A stretch of 64,000 nucleotides of DNA, taken from NCBI RefSeq assembly GCF_028623165.1, contig NZ_CP117768.1, positions 1 to 64,000 of the forward strand, in the 5' to 3' direction. The notes beneath the pieces were generated by a model that searched no databases, was not told the origin of the DNA, and was given only the letters and a program-made list of their open reading frames with translations. Below, piece by piece: positions 1 through 9,741 of this stretch. Each line of letters begins with the position of its first letter. Position 1 is the stretch's first letter. The position numbers and the translations under genes are program-made. The stretch is from Nostoc sp. UHCC 0926. GTDB taxonomy: Bacteria; Cyanobacteriota; Cyanobacteriia; Cyanobacteriales; Nostocaceae.

Positions 1-46
1 AATGTACAACTAGAAGCTGAAACCCTTATATAATATTATTTTAAAG

Positions 47-120
47 TGGCTCAGGTCGGAGTTGAACCAACGACCCCAGGCTTATGAGTCCCGTGCTCTA
101 ACCAACTGAGCTACTGAGCC
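47..120 (-). tRNA. tRNA-Met (CAU), elongator type
   Basis: The minus strand folds as a complete 74-nt tRNA. The 7-bp acceptor stem is GGCTCAG with CTGAGCC, the D-arm region reads AGCTCAGTTGGTTAGAGC, and the T-arm contains GGTTCAACTCC. The anticodon CAU is read from complement 84-86. The discriminator base is A and no CCA is encoded. The paired first acceptor base argues for elongator rather than initiator Met; a lysidine-modified Ile tRNA cannot be excluded by eye. Confidence 0.93.
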
Positions 121-286
121 ATATTTATCCAAATCATTTACTAATATAGCATACAAATTTCCTCAAAACTAGCCCCTTTTGCAATTTTATTACAGTTTCC
201 ATCCCTGTTGAGGTAATAGAAAGCAAAAAAGGGAGTTTACCTCCCTCAACTAACAAGGCAATGATTTAGTTAGAGACAGTCAAGAA

Positions 287-2632
287 TTACACGCGATTTG
301 GTGGTAAGAAGGCTATTGGGTTAACAGCACCCTTACCTGGTGGATGGATTTCAAAGTGGCTGTGTGGGCCAGTGCTGTGACCAGTGCTGCCCATGCAAGC
401 AATTGTTTGTCCTTGATGCACCTGCTGACCTGGTTGCACCAGAATCTTACTGTTATGAGCGTACCGAGTCAGACTGCCGTCAGGATGGCGGATATCGACA
501 ACATTACCATAGCCTCCCTTGTTCCAGCCTGCTTTTTCCACTACACCATCAGCTGAGGCAGCAATCGGTGTGCCAGTGGAGTTAGCAATATCAATTCCCT
601 TGTGCGGTCTTCCCCAACGCATACCAAAGCCAGAAGTGAGAGTACCTTTCGCAGGCCAATTATAAGCTAAGGTTGAAGTAGATGGAGGAGGTATCAGTTC
701 GTCAATGGGTCTAGGCAAATATTGGTCCACTGCTGCCAGAGGTGGCATCACCTGTGGAGAAACTGTACTTCCCCGCATCATTCCTAAGGAGTCAGAGGCA
801 TTTACTCTTCTAGGAGGCGTTGCAACTCTTGTGCCCGATGGAGTGCCAGAGGGAGTCCACTGGCTAGCAGACCCTAGATTAGGCAAGAACTCTGGGTTTA
901 CTGGCTCGGTAGGGCGTACAGCAGTACTGAATTGGGGCTTAATTGGCTGAACGCTATAAGACCTAATAGGTGTAGGAACTGGAATGGGTATTGCTACACT
1001 ATTCGGTCTAACTGCAAAGTTGGGTCCTGTGAAATTATTGGGGGTAGAAATAGGAGTGAGCATTGCAGCATTATTCATTTCGCTAGCTGCTACTGGCACA
1101 ACTAAGTTACCAGACTGTTGAGCGCGATATTTCTGCTGTAACCTCTGAATTTCCCCTTGCAAGCCCCGTAAACGGTCGTTATTGTTTCCCCTTGCTACCC
1201 TATTTGTTAGTGTTTTAGGCTGTTGCATTTCAGCAAAAGCTGTTGGCACTGGACCTTCACCCCCGACGCCGTAAGAATTAGCCGTGGGAGGGGCTGTTTC
1301 TAAGTTGGTCGCACTATTTGCCTGAATCTGAACAGTTACCGGTGTAGGGACGGTAACGCTACTGTTGTCGGCAATAGTTGGTGATTGTGAAGTAGGTAGA
1401 TATGAGTTGGCACTACCAATATTCACAGGGGAGGTGGCAACATGAGGAGTTTTGCTGGACTCTACAAAAGTGGGCTTGGTCGCTACAATTGCCTCAACTT
1501 GAGCAGCAGGAATAATCAGTTTTTGACTAATTTGCAGTTCATTTGGATTATTGAGGTTATTTGCCTTAACAAGTTCTGGTACTGAAGTATTGTATCTGCT
1601 GGCGATCGCTGCTAGTGTATCTCCAGGCTTAACTTCGTAGGCTGTTCGAGCCGATGACGCAATAACTGTTGGTGTAGCTGGTGTTAGTGCAGTCGTCTGT
1701 GTCTTGTGTTTTAACCTCGATATCAACTTTGCTTTGCTCGCATCGCCAGAAGTGTCCGACTGAGCTAATACAATTTTCTCAACTACAGTCGTCGGCTGCA
1801 CCAACCCCATATCAGCTTGTGATAAATTTTTGGTCTCCCCAGAGCGCAACTGTGCCAGACTGTTTCTTAAACGGTTCGATTTTTCTTGTAAGCGATTCAG
1901 TGCGAACTCTTGTTGCGCCTTAAGTTGTGCATTTATTTCACTGTTGACTGCGCCAGATATTGCCACTGTTTGTGGCTGGGCAGTTAGTGATGCATTTGTA
2001 ATACCAACACCATCAGCACTAGAGTCAGACAGATTATTGACTGTTGGGAAACTAGTTTCGGCTAAGGTATTGTTCACTCCCTGTGCCACTTGGGGCTTCA
2101 GGTGGGTGGAATTTTTATAAGCCGCTGTTGCTTGGGAAAACGTTGCTAATGCAGGAACTTGCAAAGACATTCCATTTGCCGCGACTTGCCATTTAGCTTC
2201 AAGCCCAGGCACTTGTGATACTGCCGTTGGTTCCACGATCACAGGATTTTCCGGCACGCTCGCTGATGAGACTGCTTGGGACTCCAGCTTTGTGGAGGCG
2301 AATTTCACCTGAGTGTCAGGGACAGCAGGAATCGTTGACGTTGCCTTTTGGCTGCCTACTGGCACCGCTGCTTGGGCTTGATCGCTTTGTCGAGTCACCA
2401 AAAGGCTGGTTGCTCCCATAGAGATTGCCAAGCCAATCATGGCAGCTTTTGTCCGCACCCGGCGGTTAACTTTTGGATTCATCACATTTAGCAGTTCTAC
2501 CGGGGCATCATCGCTGCTGGGATTATTGTTCAACACAGCTTTTACTCTCTTTTTCAATGCTCGTTTCAAAGACGACCTCCTATGATCACTAGCGCTTAAC
2601 TGACCTTGATTTTTCAGTTGGATACTAGTCAA
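287..2632 (-). CDS. Membrane-anchored LysM / M23-family peptidase (781 aa)
   Basis: Predicted cell-wall hydrolase or hydrolase activator acting on peptidoglycan in the periplasm. The N-terminus is basic and cytoplasmic-like (residues 1-63). A membrane segment follows at about 64-82, ending near AQA. A long Pro/Gln/Ser-rich linker holds one LysM domain (about 332-375, with YEVKPGDTL). The C-terminal M23 domain (about 657-781) keeps the metal motifs HKGID (near 676) and HSHFE (near 757), so it is probably an active zinc endopeptidase rather than a degenerate NlpD-type activator. The start is a TTG without an obvious ribosome site; it is preferred because the basic N-terminus matches relatives as I remember them, and the next ATG lies at residue 51. 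It is monocistronic on the minus strand. Confidence 0.9.
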   Translation of the reverse strand: MTSIQLKNQGQLSASDHRRSSLKRALKKRVKAVLNNNPSSDDAPVELLNVMNPKVNRRVRTKAAMIGLAISMGATSLLVTRQSDQAQAAVPVGSQKATSTIPAVPDTQVKFASTKLESQAVSSASVPENPVIVEPTAVSQVPGLEAKWQVAANGMSLQVPALATFSQATAAYKNSTHLKPQVAQGVNNTLAETSFPTVNNLSDSSADGVGITNASLTAQPQTVAISGAVNSEINAQLKAQQEFALNRLQEKSNRLRNSLAQLRSGETKNLSQADMGLVQPTTVVEKIVLAQSDTSGDASKAKLISRLKHKTQTTALTPATPTVIASSARTAYEVKPGDTLAAIASRYNTSVPELVKANNLNNPNELQISQKLIIPAAQVEAIVATKPTFVESSKTPHVATSPVNIGSANSYLPTSQSPTIADNSSVTVPTPVTVQIQANSATNLETAPPTANSYGVGGEGPVPTAFAEMQQPKTLTNRVARGNNNDRLRGLQGEIQRLQQKYRAQQSGNLVVPVAASEMNNAAMLTPISTPNNFTGPNFAVRPNSVAIPIPVPTPIRSYSVQPIKPQFSTAVRPTEPVNPEFLPNLGSASQWTPSGTPSGTRVATPPRRVNASDSLGMMRGSTVSPQVMPPLAAVDQYLPRPIDELIPPPSTSTLAYNWPAKGTLTSGFGMRWGRPHKGIDIANSTGTPIAASADGVVEKAGWNKGGYGNVVDIRHPDGSLTRYAHNSKILVQPGQQVHQGQTIACMGSTGHSTGPHSHFEIHPPGKGAVNPIAFLPPNRV

Positions 2633-3360
2633 TGATTTAGATCACAACGAACGATAGATCAAGATCACATTCACCAGAGATGCTTACGCAAGATTAACCT
2701 GCTTCTCTGATTTAGACAAGTTCACACGTGTTAGCAAAACTTAAAGTTTGCTGTGTTTTCTTGTCCCAACCACTCCTCACACCACTTAGGACATTTTACT
2801 CTTTACCATTGTCCGCGCCTGTCTTGCGTCAATCGCGGGGACTGGACAAACTATTTGTCAAGTCCATAGTCGCTGCCGAGAATTAAATTGCTGCGACTTC
2901 TGGAAAAGTGATGCCCCCTGCTGTAGATATCTTCAAGATATTTCTACCCAATCAGTCTTCTTCAACACGAGACTTTACGTTGATTATTCCTTAAAAAACA
3001 ACCGTATTAACTATCGGCTATTTTGGGGCTGCTTTCTAGCGTTCCTCAATCAAAAATGGCTCAAATACCAAGTATGACTGGGTTTTAGCGCTTTTGTTCC
3101 CCAGTTTAGATGTTTCAAATTGATCAAAATCTACCATTCAAATTTGGCATTATCCCAAGTTTTATATACAAATTTCTTATAACAACCTTCCTGTCTTTGT
3201 AAGTATCTTCCACTACAATTTACAAAAAAAAGAGAATTTGAGTATACTTTGCTACGTTTTACTGCCGTATTCAGAAAATTTTTGCTGCCACAAATCATTC
3301 ATCTAATAGATATTTGGAGAGAGCAGTAGTAAATATACTTATAGTCATGCAGGTAAACAG
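2633..3360. other. Intergenic, no gene seen
   Basis: This is 728 bp of AT-rich sequence between the starts of the M23 peptidase and the end of trmL. I see no convincing ORF, RNA fold or long repeat. The part next to 2632 presumably holds the peptidase promoter. Confidence 0.5.
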
Positions 3361-3822
3361 CTATTGTAGATAGCCTAACTGACGACGGGTTTCAAATAAG
3401 CCAATTGCCACACTTACTGACAGATTCAAGCTGCGAACCCCCGGTTGGCTCATGGGAATATACAGAGTAGCATCGCAATCTGACAGAATTGTTGGTGGTA
3501 AGCCCGTAGTTTCACTACCAAATAGCAGCCAATCATCGGGTTGAAACTGAAAGCTGACATAATTAAAATTTCCACCGACAGTATAACCCAACCATCTGCC
3601 TCCACGCTCTTGATGTACGCTTTTAAAGGCTTCTAGGGATTCGTGATAGTGCAGTTTTACATAAGGCCAGTAATCTAACCCAGCTCTTTTGAGGTAGCGA
3701 TCGCTAATTTCAAACCCCAAAGGCCCCACCAGATGCAACTCCGTACCTGTAGCTGCACAAGTACGAGCAATATTACCTGTATTAGGAGGGATTTGCGGGT
3801 TAACTAAAACTACCTGAGGCAT
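3361..3822 (-). CDS. trmL: tRNA (cytidine/uridine-34 2'-O)-methyltransferase
   Basis: SPOUT-class methyltransferase, 153 aa, the usual TrmL length. TrmL enzymes 2'-O-methylate the wobble nucleotide of leucine tRNAs using S-adenosylmethionine. Family motifs are visible in order: NTGNIAR near residue 14, FGSETTGLP near 102, and IPMSQPGVRSLNLSVSVAI near 122-140, which together form the trefoil-knot cofactor site. The ATG start is clear. It is a single gene with wide flanks on both sides. Confidence 0.93.
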   Translation of the reverse strand: MPQVVLVNPQIPPNTGNIARTCAATGTELHLVGPLGFEISDRYLKRAGLDYWPYVKLHYHESLEAFKSVHQERGGRWLGYTVGGNFNYVSFQFQPDDWLLFGSETTGLPPTILSDCDATLYIPMSQPGVRSLNLSVSVAIGLFETRRQLGYLQ

Positions 3823-4140
3823 TATCCGTATAATCTACGTATTGTATAAAACAATTAGTTGTCAATGTTAAATCTACCAAAGGGTAGACACTATTCATAG
3901 GTTTTGTTAATAATAATCAAGCATCCTCCATCGATTAGATTTTTAAAACTAAGCACAAACCCTCCCAGAGCAATGGCCTGAGAGGATATTTGGTTAAAAT
4001 CAGGAAATATTAAGTTTTATGAAGAGAAGGTAAGTGTTTCTGTCTTTTGGGGTGAGTGGTGTCTCCAAGAAAATCTACCATTAGTTTGAAGACAGGAGAT
4101 GCAGGCATTGGGCATTGGGCCTCATCCTCTGCCTCCTCAG
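3823..4140. other. Intergenic with a short GGGCATTG repeat
   Basis: About 320 bp. Near 4100 there is a short direct repeat of the GGCATTGGGCATTGGGC type, common between Nostoc genes. No ORF is supported. Confidence 0.4.
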
Positions 4141-5280
4141 TTAAGCTAATAGGGACGAACACAATTTGTCTTCGAGTTCGATTTCGCGCTCTTGGGTGGC
4201 GACAATAGCCTGAGTGATGACGCGCTGGCTGTCAAAACCGACTGCGTGTAATTGCAACCACTGTTGAGCTTCATTGCCTTCGCGGAGGATTTTGTGCAAA
4301 GGAGAAAGGAAACAGCTAAAGCCTTGTTGTTTGGCGATCGCCCAAACATCTTGGTACATTTGGGCAATCCAATCTCTGGCTAGGATACTTCTGCCATCTT
4401 GCCAATGCCTCAGTTGAGCATCGAGACTACCAGCAGCAACAGCAGCTTCGTTGTCAGCAGTCAGGGTAAGGAGTTCTTCACCAGAGAAGGTACTTTGGGT
4501 TAACGGATCGATGCTGGGATTTTCGATTACTTGCAACAAACGCGCTTCTAATAAGCCAGTAATAGCTAGCAAGGCAATGGGATCTGTGACTAAATCGCAA
4601 ATTCGCAATTCTAGGCGATTCAAGTCATAGGGACGGCGATCGCCATTTGGTCGCACTGATGTCCACAAATGCCGCACGTTTTGCATGGTTCCTGCAACAA
4701 GTTGATTTTCCACCCACTGAATATGATCGGCGTGGCTGGCGAATAACGGTACATGGCTAGGCGTTTGTGGAAATAGGCCCCAACGGGTGGAGTGATAGCC
4801 AGTAGTTTTGCCATCTAGGAAGGGAGATGAGGCGCTGAGGGCGAGAAATAGAGGTGCTTCCATACGGATCACCCGACATGCCCGCATTAATACTTCTGGG
4901 TCACTGATGCCTACATTGATATGTACGCTGGCGGTGACTACTTTCGTCCCGTAGGTGTTCTCAATGTAGTCATGATAGGGGTTTGCTGGATCGGAACGCA
5001 GAAAGCGATCGCCCCCACCCAAAGATAAAGTACTCCCAGGTATCAGGGTGTAATCGCCCAAGTGATTGAGGTAGTTTCGCAACTCCCGCCTGGGACGCAG
5101 CAAGGCACACAATAAATTCTCGTAATTAGGGGATGGTTGGGTTATGTATTCGACGTTGCGGCTATCTGGCTCTCGCATAAATCCATCCAAAGCTGCAACA
5201 ATTTTGTCGGAGAGACCTACGATTTCACCTTGAGGCGTGCCAGTGTAAATCTCAATCTCAAAGCCTTTTAATAAGACCAC
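4141..5280 (-). CDS. gshA: Glutamate-cysteine ligase, cyanobacterial type
   Basis: Catalyses ATP-dependent joining of glutamate and cysteine, the first step of glutathione synthesis, in the cytosol. The 379-aa protein matches the cyanobacterial GshA family: KGFEIEIYTG at the N-terminus, NVEYITQPSPNYENLLCALL near 43, GSTLSLGGGDRFLRSDP near 82, and the plant/proteobacterial-like VHINVGI stretch. The start is GTG at 5280, set by a GAGGAG site six bases upstream. It is not linked to gshB here. Confidence 0.92.
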   Translation of the reverse strand: MVLLKGFEIEIYTGTPQGEIVGLSDKIVAALDGFMREPDSRNVEYITQPSPNYENLLCALLRPRRELRNYLNHLGDYTLIPGSTLSLGGGDRFLRSDPANPYHDYIENTYGTKVVTASVHINVGISDPEVLMRACRVIRMEAPLFLALSASSPFLDGKTTGYHSTRWGLFPQTPSHVPLFASHADHIQWVENQLVAGTMQNVRHLWTSVRPNGDRRPYDLNRLELRICDLVTDPIALLAITGLLEARLLQVIENPSIDPLTQSTFSGEELLTLTADNEAAVAAGSLDAQLRHWQDGRSILARDWIAQMYQDVWAIAKQQGFSCFLSPLHKILREGNEAQQWLQLHAVGFDSQRVITQAIVATQEREIELEDKLCSSLLA

Positions 5281-5758
5281 CTTGTTCTCCTCGGCTCTCT
5301 CTGCCTATAAATTGTATCGAATAAGACGAATTTATGAATCTATCTTTAAGTCAATCAAAGGTTAAGAATCATTGAATTGCCAACTCATACCAAATCAGGA
5401 CGACAGATTTATTGCCTATCTTCCGGAAAATTATTATTACTTAAGTATGAAAAATATCCTAATTATGATTTACGCACTGTACAAATAGACATCATGTATG
5501 TTATATAAATTCGGTCGTTTTAGACAGTTAGCGTAGACCAAAGACACTCCGTTCTATGGGTTTTTTATTAAAGATCGTCTGCTAATTTAAAAGAAAAATA
5601 TATATCTTTAGATATATATCAGTTTTTCGTGCATACCACTGAGGTATTAATATTACATTAAAGTAGCAAATATAATGCTAACACCATGATGTTTTATGTT
5701 ATGGCATTGTTATTCATACTTAGATAATAACAAGTTAGTATGAAGAGATAACTATAGA
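5281..5758. other. Intergenic, AT-rich
   Basis: No gene is supported. It contains the gshA promoter region on the minus strand and a very AT-rich stretch around 5590-5720. Confidence 0.4.
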
Positions 5759-5759
5759 T

Positions 5760-5812
5760 AACTCGATAGTAAAAGCCTTTAGTGTAATACTGAGGGTTTT
5801 TGCTATTGAGTT
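5760..5812 (-). terminator. Hairpin at the 3' end of the PLD gene
   Basis: An imperfect 18-bp inverted repeat (5760-5777 with 5795-5812) overlaps the stop codon of the PLD gene. There are a few mismatches and a loop of about 17 nt. There is no strong U-tract, so it is terminator-like rather than a textbook intrinsic terminator. Confidence 0.45.
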
Positions 5813-7643
5813 ATGTATGTTGCAATATAAAATCATTGGGTGAATCCTTATCTTGAACAATATTGAGACGGAGAAACTGCGCCCATACTTCATCACTAAG
5901 TAAGTTTAAAGCAGTTTTAGGATTGTTAGTAGCGATCGCGCCTACAACCTTACGCCATCCCTGTTGCAATTGCAGGGTAAAAGCCTCTTCAATAGAAACC
6001 TGATTCAGCAACGAAAGTGCTGTCTTAAAAATTGCTGAATCAGCTTGTATATTCTTCGACCTTAACCCTTGAAGTGCTACATTTAACCACACAGGCAGAA
6101 GTTCCAGCCAATTGTTTTGCTGTATCTCTTTGAGTGCAATATCTTCCATACCTAGCGCACCCCACACACATAAAGACTCTACAGCCAGTTTAGAATCACG
6201 ATTTTCTAGAGCATTTTCCCATAATTTTTGAGCGTGATTTTGGAAGCGATTAGCGAGAAATTCATAAGCTTCCTGAACTTGATGTGGAATTGTAACTTTA
6301 TAAACCGACTCGCCTCGTGGTAGGTAATCGCCGCGATAAGATAGCCAGTTATGAGATCCACAAAGATGAATTTCTTTATCAACTATTACTTCTTTGACAT
6401 GGGAATCTCCCAACCAAAAAACCTCTACCGATGGTAAACCATCAGGTGTTTTTATCGCTCGAAGTTTTTTCTCTACTTCTGATGGAATTGGTTTATCTTC
6501 ATTTTCTTGGCGCTGCGAAATTCCATGTCCAATTAAAATCCAAACTCCGCGATTAGCTAATTTTTGTAACAGAGTTAAAAATTTCTCATTTACAAATGCC
6601 TGATTCACCCAAGGAGAATAAATCAAAACCTGACTTTTAGCAGAATTTAAAACTTCTGAAAAAGCTTGGCTAATTTGTCCATTGCGTAACTGTATGGCTT
6701 CACCTAAGACTGTAGAATTATCTACTTTATTACTACTTTTTGTAGCATTTTCTAGCACCTTTTGGCGAATATTTTCGAGCCTGGCTTCTATTTGAGTATT
6801 TTTCTGCTTGAGAATGGCTTCACGCTCAAAATTGATGGCTTCAGTTGGCAATCTACATAATGCTTGCAAAGAAATTTTGCCTTCAGTATGTAGCAATTCC
6901 AACCAATTTGATGCTGACTCTAAAATTTGCTTTCCACTTCTTATTTGGATGCTCAATTTATCTTCAAGGGCATCGAAGATAACAAAAAGTGATATCTTCC
7001 TCCAAACTTTTTGAGTCGAAGCTACTACCTTACACGAAGTGACGATTTTTGACTCTTCTGGCAGATGAAGTGCTAAACCTGAAGCCTGAATACTTTTTTG
7101 TATTTCCTCAAGGGGTAACACGGAAATATCAGTAATTGTATTATCAATAGTTATAAAATCTGCCAAGTCAGGCAAATTTATCACTGTCTCGTTTAAAGAT
7201 TCAGCTTGAAAGGTAATTTTGTTGCTTAAAGGGTCTGTAATAGCATTAAGCTGTACAGGATATGGGGGCTGTGGTACAGACCCTTTTTCATAGAATGAAC
7301 GCCCTTCAGGAGTGACTGTAATTGGCGATGTTGCTGATAGAGTTTGTAATGAACGAAGAGTTGCAGTAGTAGTTTGGATAAATACAGAATCAAGCCCAAG
7401 TACAGAGGCTAATTCATTCTCTGTTGGCGGAGGTTGAAATTCAATAGCAGCGCGGATGATAAATTCTTCGAGTACGTTAAACTGGCGAGGTTCCTTAATA
7501 TTTATTTCTACAGGAGTTTGACGCAAACTATAGCGAAATTGATGCGCTGCTAAAACTGATAAACTAAGACTTTGCGCTTCAATTTCGTCTACCAAATTCT
7601 TGAGATTATCATCAATAGGTTTAGCAGAAGAGGCGATAAACAT
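5811..7643 (-). CDS. PLD-family (HKD) nuclease-like protein, partner of a SF1 helicase
   Basis: Predicted 610-aa protein. The middle region (about 330-480) is a phospholipase-D-type nuclease fold with one full HKD motif, HVKEVIVD near residue 414, followed by the typical GSHNW turn. The N-terminal third looks like a winged-helix or scaffold region and the C-terminal third is helical. A longer reading frame starts 22 codons upstream. The start at 7643 is chosen because GGAGG lies 8 nt before it, and because the extra 22 codons are the out-of-frame remnant of a helicase C-terminus. The residues after this start reappear, truncated, at the end of the helicase gene at 10302. Helicase-plus-PLD pairs are known from anti-phage systems such as Mokosh and DISARM; a defence role here is inference. 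Confidence 0.75.
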   Translation of the reverse strand: MFIASSAKPIDDNLKNLVDEIEAQSLSLSVLAAHQFRYSLRQTPVEINIKEPRQFNVLEEFIIRAAIEFQPPPTENELASVLGLDSVFIQTTTATLRSLQTLSATSPITVTPEGRSFYEKGSVPQPPYPVQLNAITDPLSNKITFQAESLNETVINLPDLADFITIDNTITDISVLPLEEIQKSIQASGLALHLPEESKIVTSCKVVASTQKVWRKISLFVIFDALEDKLSIQIRSGKQILESASNWLELLHTEGKISLQALCRLPTEAINFEREAILKQKNTQIEARLENIRQKVLENATKSSNKVDNSTVLGEAIQLRNGQISQAFSEVLNSAKSQVLIYSPWVNQAFVNEKFLTLLQKLANRGVWILIGHGISQRQENEDKPIPSEVEKKLRAIKTPDGLPSVEVFWLGDSHVKEVIVDKEIHLCGSHNWLSYRGDYLPRGESVYKVTIPHQVQEAYEFLANRFQNHAQKLWENALENRDSKLAVESLCVWGALGMEDIALKEIQQNNWLELLPVWLNVALQGLRSKNIQADSAIFKTALSLLNQVSIEEAFTLQLQQGWRKVVGAIATNNPKTALNLLSDEVWAQFLRLNIVQDKDSPNDFILQHT

Positions 7644-7750
7644 CAATGAAACCTCCATGTAGACGCACGATGTTTGAAACTTCTGAGTAGATACTGCAAA
7701 TTTGTCCACGCTACTGAGTAAATAGCGAATGACAACTCACCTTCAGCACC
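7644..7750 (-). pseudogene. Remnant of a second helicase 3' end
   Basis: The minus strand just before the PLD start aligns, at roughly three bases in four, with the last ~110 bp of the large helicase gene (10303-10405). VSCHSLFTQ here corresponds to VGCHNLFTH there, followed by a stop and frameshifts. The similarity continues into the PLD coding start, so the whole helicase/PLD junction is duplicated. Confidence 0.75.
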
Positions 7751-7774
7751 CACCTATTTGATTTGGGCGCATCT

Positions 7775-8434
7775 TCACACAGAATTGGTATAAGCGTCAA
7801 TTTCGATTCCTTCCAAAAATTGCACTTGGGTAGGAGTAATTTGGCGTACTTCGTGCATTCCTGGCACAAACTGCCGCCGCCATATTTCGGCATCAAGATA
7901 ATTTATCCCCAGGCTTGCTGCTGCTTTTTTATCTTCTTTACGGTCTCCAATCATCCAGCAATCATATTCAGGATCTACTTTACATGATTCTAGAAAAGAC
8001 TCGATATTAATCCGGGAATATTTTTCAATCGCTGCTCTAAGCATTCCATCCCCAGGCTTCCTAAAATTAATTTCTCTTAAGTTACCTACTAATTCATATC
8101 CCTCTTCAGAATCTAGAGAACATTTAATAGTTTTTTCTCTAGACACCATTACACATTTTCTACCTTCAAAATCTGGACAGAAGAATATTTCTTGAAGTTT
8201 AGGAAATAACTGTAAAGTAAACTGCATTTCTACAATTGTAGCTTCTAAGATTTTGTACCCGGCTGCAATTGCCGCTTGATTGGATATTCCTATAATCTGC
8301 CAATTACGAGCAGCAAAATACTCTATCGCTTTATCTGCACCAAGCATCGGTTTTTGTCCTTGGGGCCATTCAATATACTTTCCCGTTTTTCCACAGCGAA
8401 TTGTTCCGTTCAGGTCGAGTAATAAAATTTTCAT
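7775..8434 (-). CDS. HAD-family phosphatase, PNKP/HisB-like
   Basis: 219-aa haloacid-dehalogenase-type phosphatase. Motif I is LLLDLNGTIR at the N-terminus, motif II is GISNQAA (the SNQ/TNQ form typical of polynucleotide 3'-phosphatases and histidinol phosphatase), and motif IV is MIGDRKEDKKAA. The second acidic residue of motif I (DxD) is Asn, which in this family normally lowers or changes catalysis. The start at 8434 is preferred over one 17 codons upstream because AGGAAAG precedes it and motif I then begins at residue 6 or so. It sits inside the insert between helicase and PLD genes, so a link to nucleic-acid end processing is attractive but unproven. Confidence 0.8.
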   Translation of the reverse strand: MKILLLDLNGTIRCGKTGKYIEWPQGQKPMLGADKAIEYFAARNWQIIGISNQAAIAAGYKILEATIVEMQFTLQLFPKLQEIFFCPDFEGRKCVMVSREKTIKCSLDSEEGYELVGNLREINFRKPGDGMLRAAIEKYSRINIESFLESCKVDPEYDCWMIGDRKEDKKAAASLGINYLDAEIWRRQFVPGMHEVRQITPTQVQFLEGIEIDAYTNSV

Positions 8435-8523
8435 TCTGTTTACTTTCCTGTGAAATAAAAAATTATTCGTTGTCGTTGTGAACACATTAGTGTCACTTTA
8501 GGATTAAGCAAGGTACCTTATCT

Positions 8524-8976
8524 TTAGTCTCTCAATCTTGTACCACTTGCCCATACAGGAACATTATCACCTGTATAAATTACCAAGTTACCATCATCTT
8601 GAACTTGGAGACTACAACTAGAACGAGTCGTAGTAAAAGTTGCCCAGGTGGGGATTGCATTAGAATCATAAATGACTAAATTGCAGTCGTATTGCATGAC
8701 GATATTGTTAACTTCTGTGTCAAAAGTGTTTGATGCCCACAGAACATTGTCGAATGAATCATAAACAACAAAGTTTCCATCAGATTGCAGTACAGCTGTA
8801 TATTCTTGATTAGGTGAAATCAAGTATTGATCAGGGGATAATAATTCGCCTGTATTAAGGGTAGATGTACCTGCACCCGCCAAAGCCTTGTTTTGTTGAA
8901 TAAGCAACATAGATGGTGATGAAATTGCAAATGCTGTTGTGAAACATAGAATTTTAAACAGTTTAGATAATTTCAC
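8524..8976 (-). CDS. Secreted bulb-type (mannose-binding) lectin domain protein
   Basis: 150 aa with a Sec signal peptide (about 1-34, ending ALAG). The mature part is one B-lectin beta-prism domain. Three carbohydrate-site motifs of the form QxDxNxVxY are visible: QSDGNFVVY, QYDCNLVIY and QDDGNLVIY. The second has Cys in place of Gly. Such domains bind mannose-type sugars, so the protein is probably exported and glycan-binding. Its gene lies upstream of the HAD gene on the same strand, separated by 89 bp. Confidence 0.88.
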   Translation of the reverse strand: MKLSKLFKILCFTTAFAISSPSMLLIQQNKALAGAGTSTLNTGELLSPDQYLISPNQEYTAVLQSDGNFVVYDSFDNVLWASNTFDTEVNNIVMQYDCNLVIYDSNAIPTWATFTTTRSSCSLQVQDDGNLVIYTGDNVPVWASGTRLRD

Positions 8977-9328
8977 GAACGTACCTCCAATGAAGTTCTG
9001 TTTTCTGGAAATAGTGCTGAGATGCGATAGTGGTAAATTCGCGCAATTAAATAGTCCCTCAAAACAGTGCCGGGACGAAAACTATTGCGCTTTCAGGTTC
9101 AAAACAACCCACAAGAGATCATTGCAGGCTGGAGATTTTAGCCTTAGTGTTTTTACGGTATTGTAATGTCTTATATCAACTTCAGAGTAGACTGTCAGGT
9201 GCTGTTTAACAAATGAACGTTTAAAAAATTTACACTTTGAAAGAACTTGACAAACTAGCTACTATGACTTGTGCATATTAAATAAGTCCTATACGCAATC
9301 AATCGACCCAATCCCCATAATTCTCTCA

Positions 9329-9508
9329 CTACCCCGTAGTGTCTCTTCTAGCTGTGGGGTTTTGCATTGCTGGTGTGTTGCAATCGCTCTTGAACAACAT
9401 GCCAAGCTACGCCAAGCCACCAATTACAGCGATCGCACCAACAAAGGCAAAGACACGGATAAAATTTTGTCGCCACGTTAACGATTTGTGTCTTGTCGGT
9501 TCATCCAC
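9329..9508 (-). pseudogene. Possible broken small membrane-protein gene
   Basis: A GTG start at 9508 with AAAGGTAAGC upstream opens 33 codons, with a hydrophobic segment FAFVGAIAVIGGLA, and then hits TAG at 9407. The same frame continues for 25 codons (LGMLFKSDCNTP and on). The ~30 bp before the start resemble the ~30 bp before the large helicase start (14779-14815). Family not recognised. Confidence 0.3.
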
Positions 9509-9625
9509 GCTTACCTTTGCCAACAAAGTTTTCTAAGTCTAGTATTCCCAAATGCTGGTAAGGAAAAACATCTTCAACTTCTGTTACTTTGCTGATTTTG
9601 GGTAGTATTATCCACCAACAAAAAA

Positions 9626-9654
9626 ATTCCCGACTCCTTAGAAAAGTCGGGAAT
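9626..9654 (-). terminator. Rho-independent terminator
   Basis: A perfect 10-bp stem, ATTCCCGACT with AGTCGGGAAT, has a 9-nt loop. On the minus strand it is followed directly by a run of T. It lies 88 bp beyond the stop of the small ORF at 9742-9951 and supports transcription of that ORF. Confidence 0.8.
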
Positions 9655-9741
9655 CTGAGCCTTTAAATTTTCACAAATCAAATAGTTACAAATCACGCAA
9701 AACGTCAACTAAAGTAATTCGATAACAATAGCAGGCAGGCT

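Noticed and set aside
7644..7709. N-terminal 22-codon extension of the PLD protein
   Set aside because: These codons are the out-of-frame relic of the helicase 3' end, and GGAGG sets the start at 7643.
9269..9536. Two plus-strand short frames
   Set aside because: They overlap a better minus-strand relic with a GTG start and ribosome site, and show no domain pattern.
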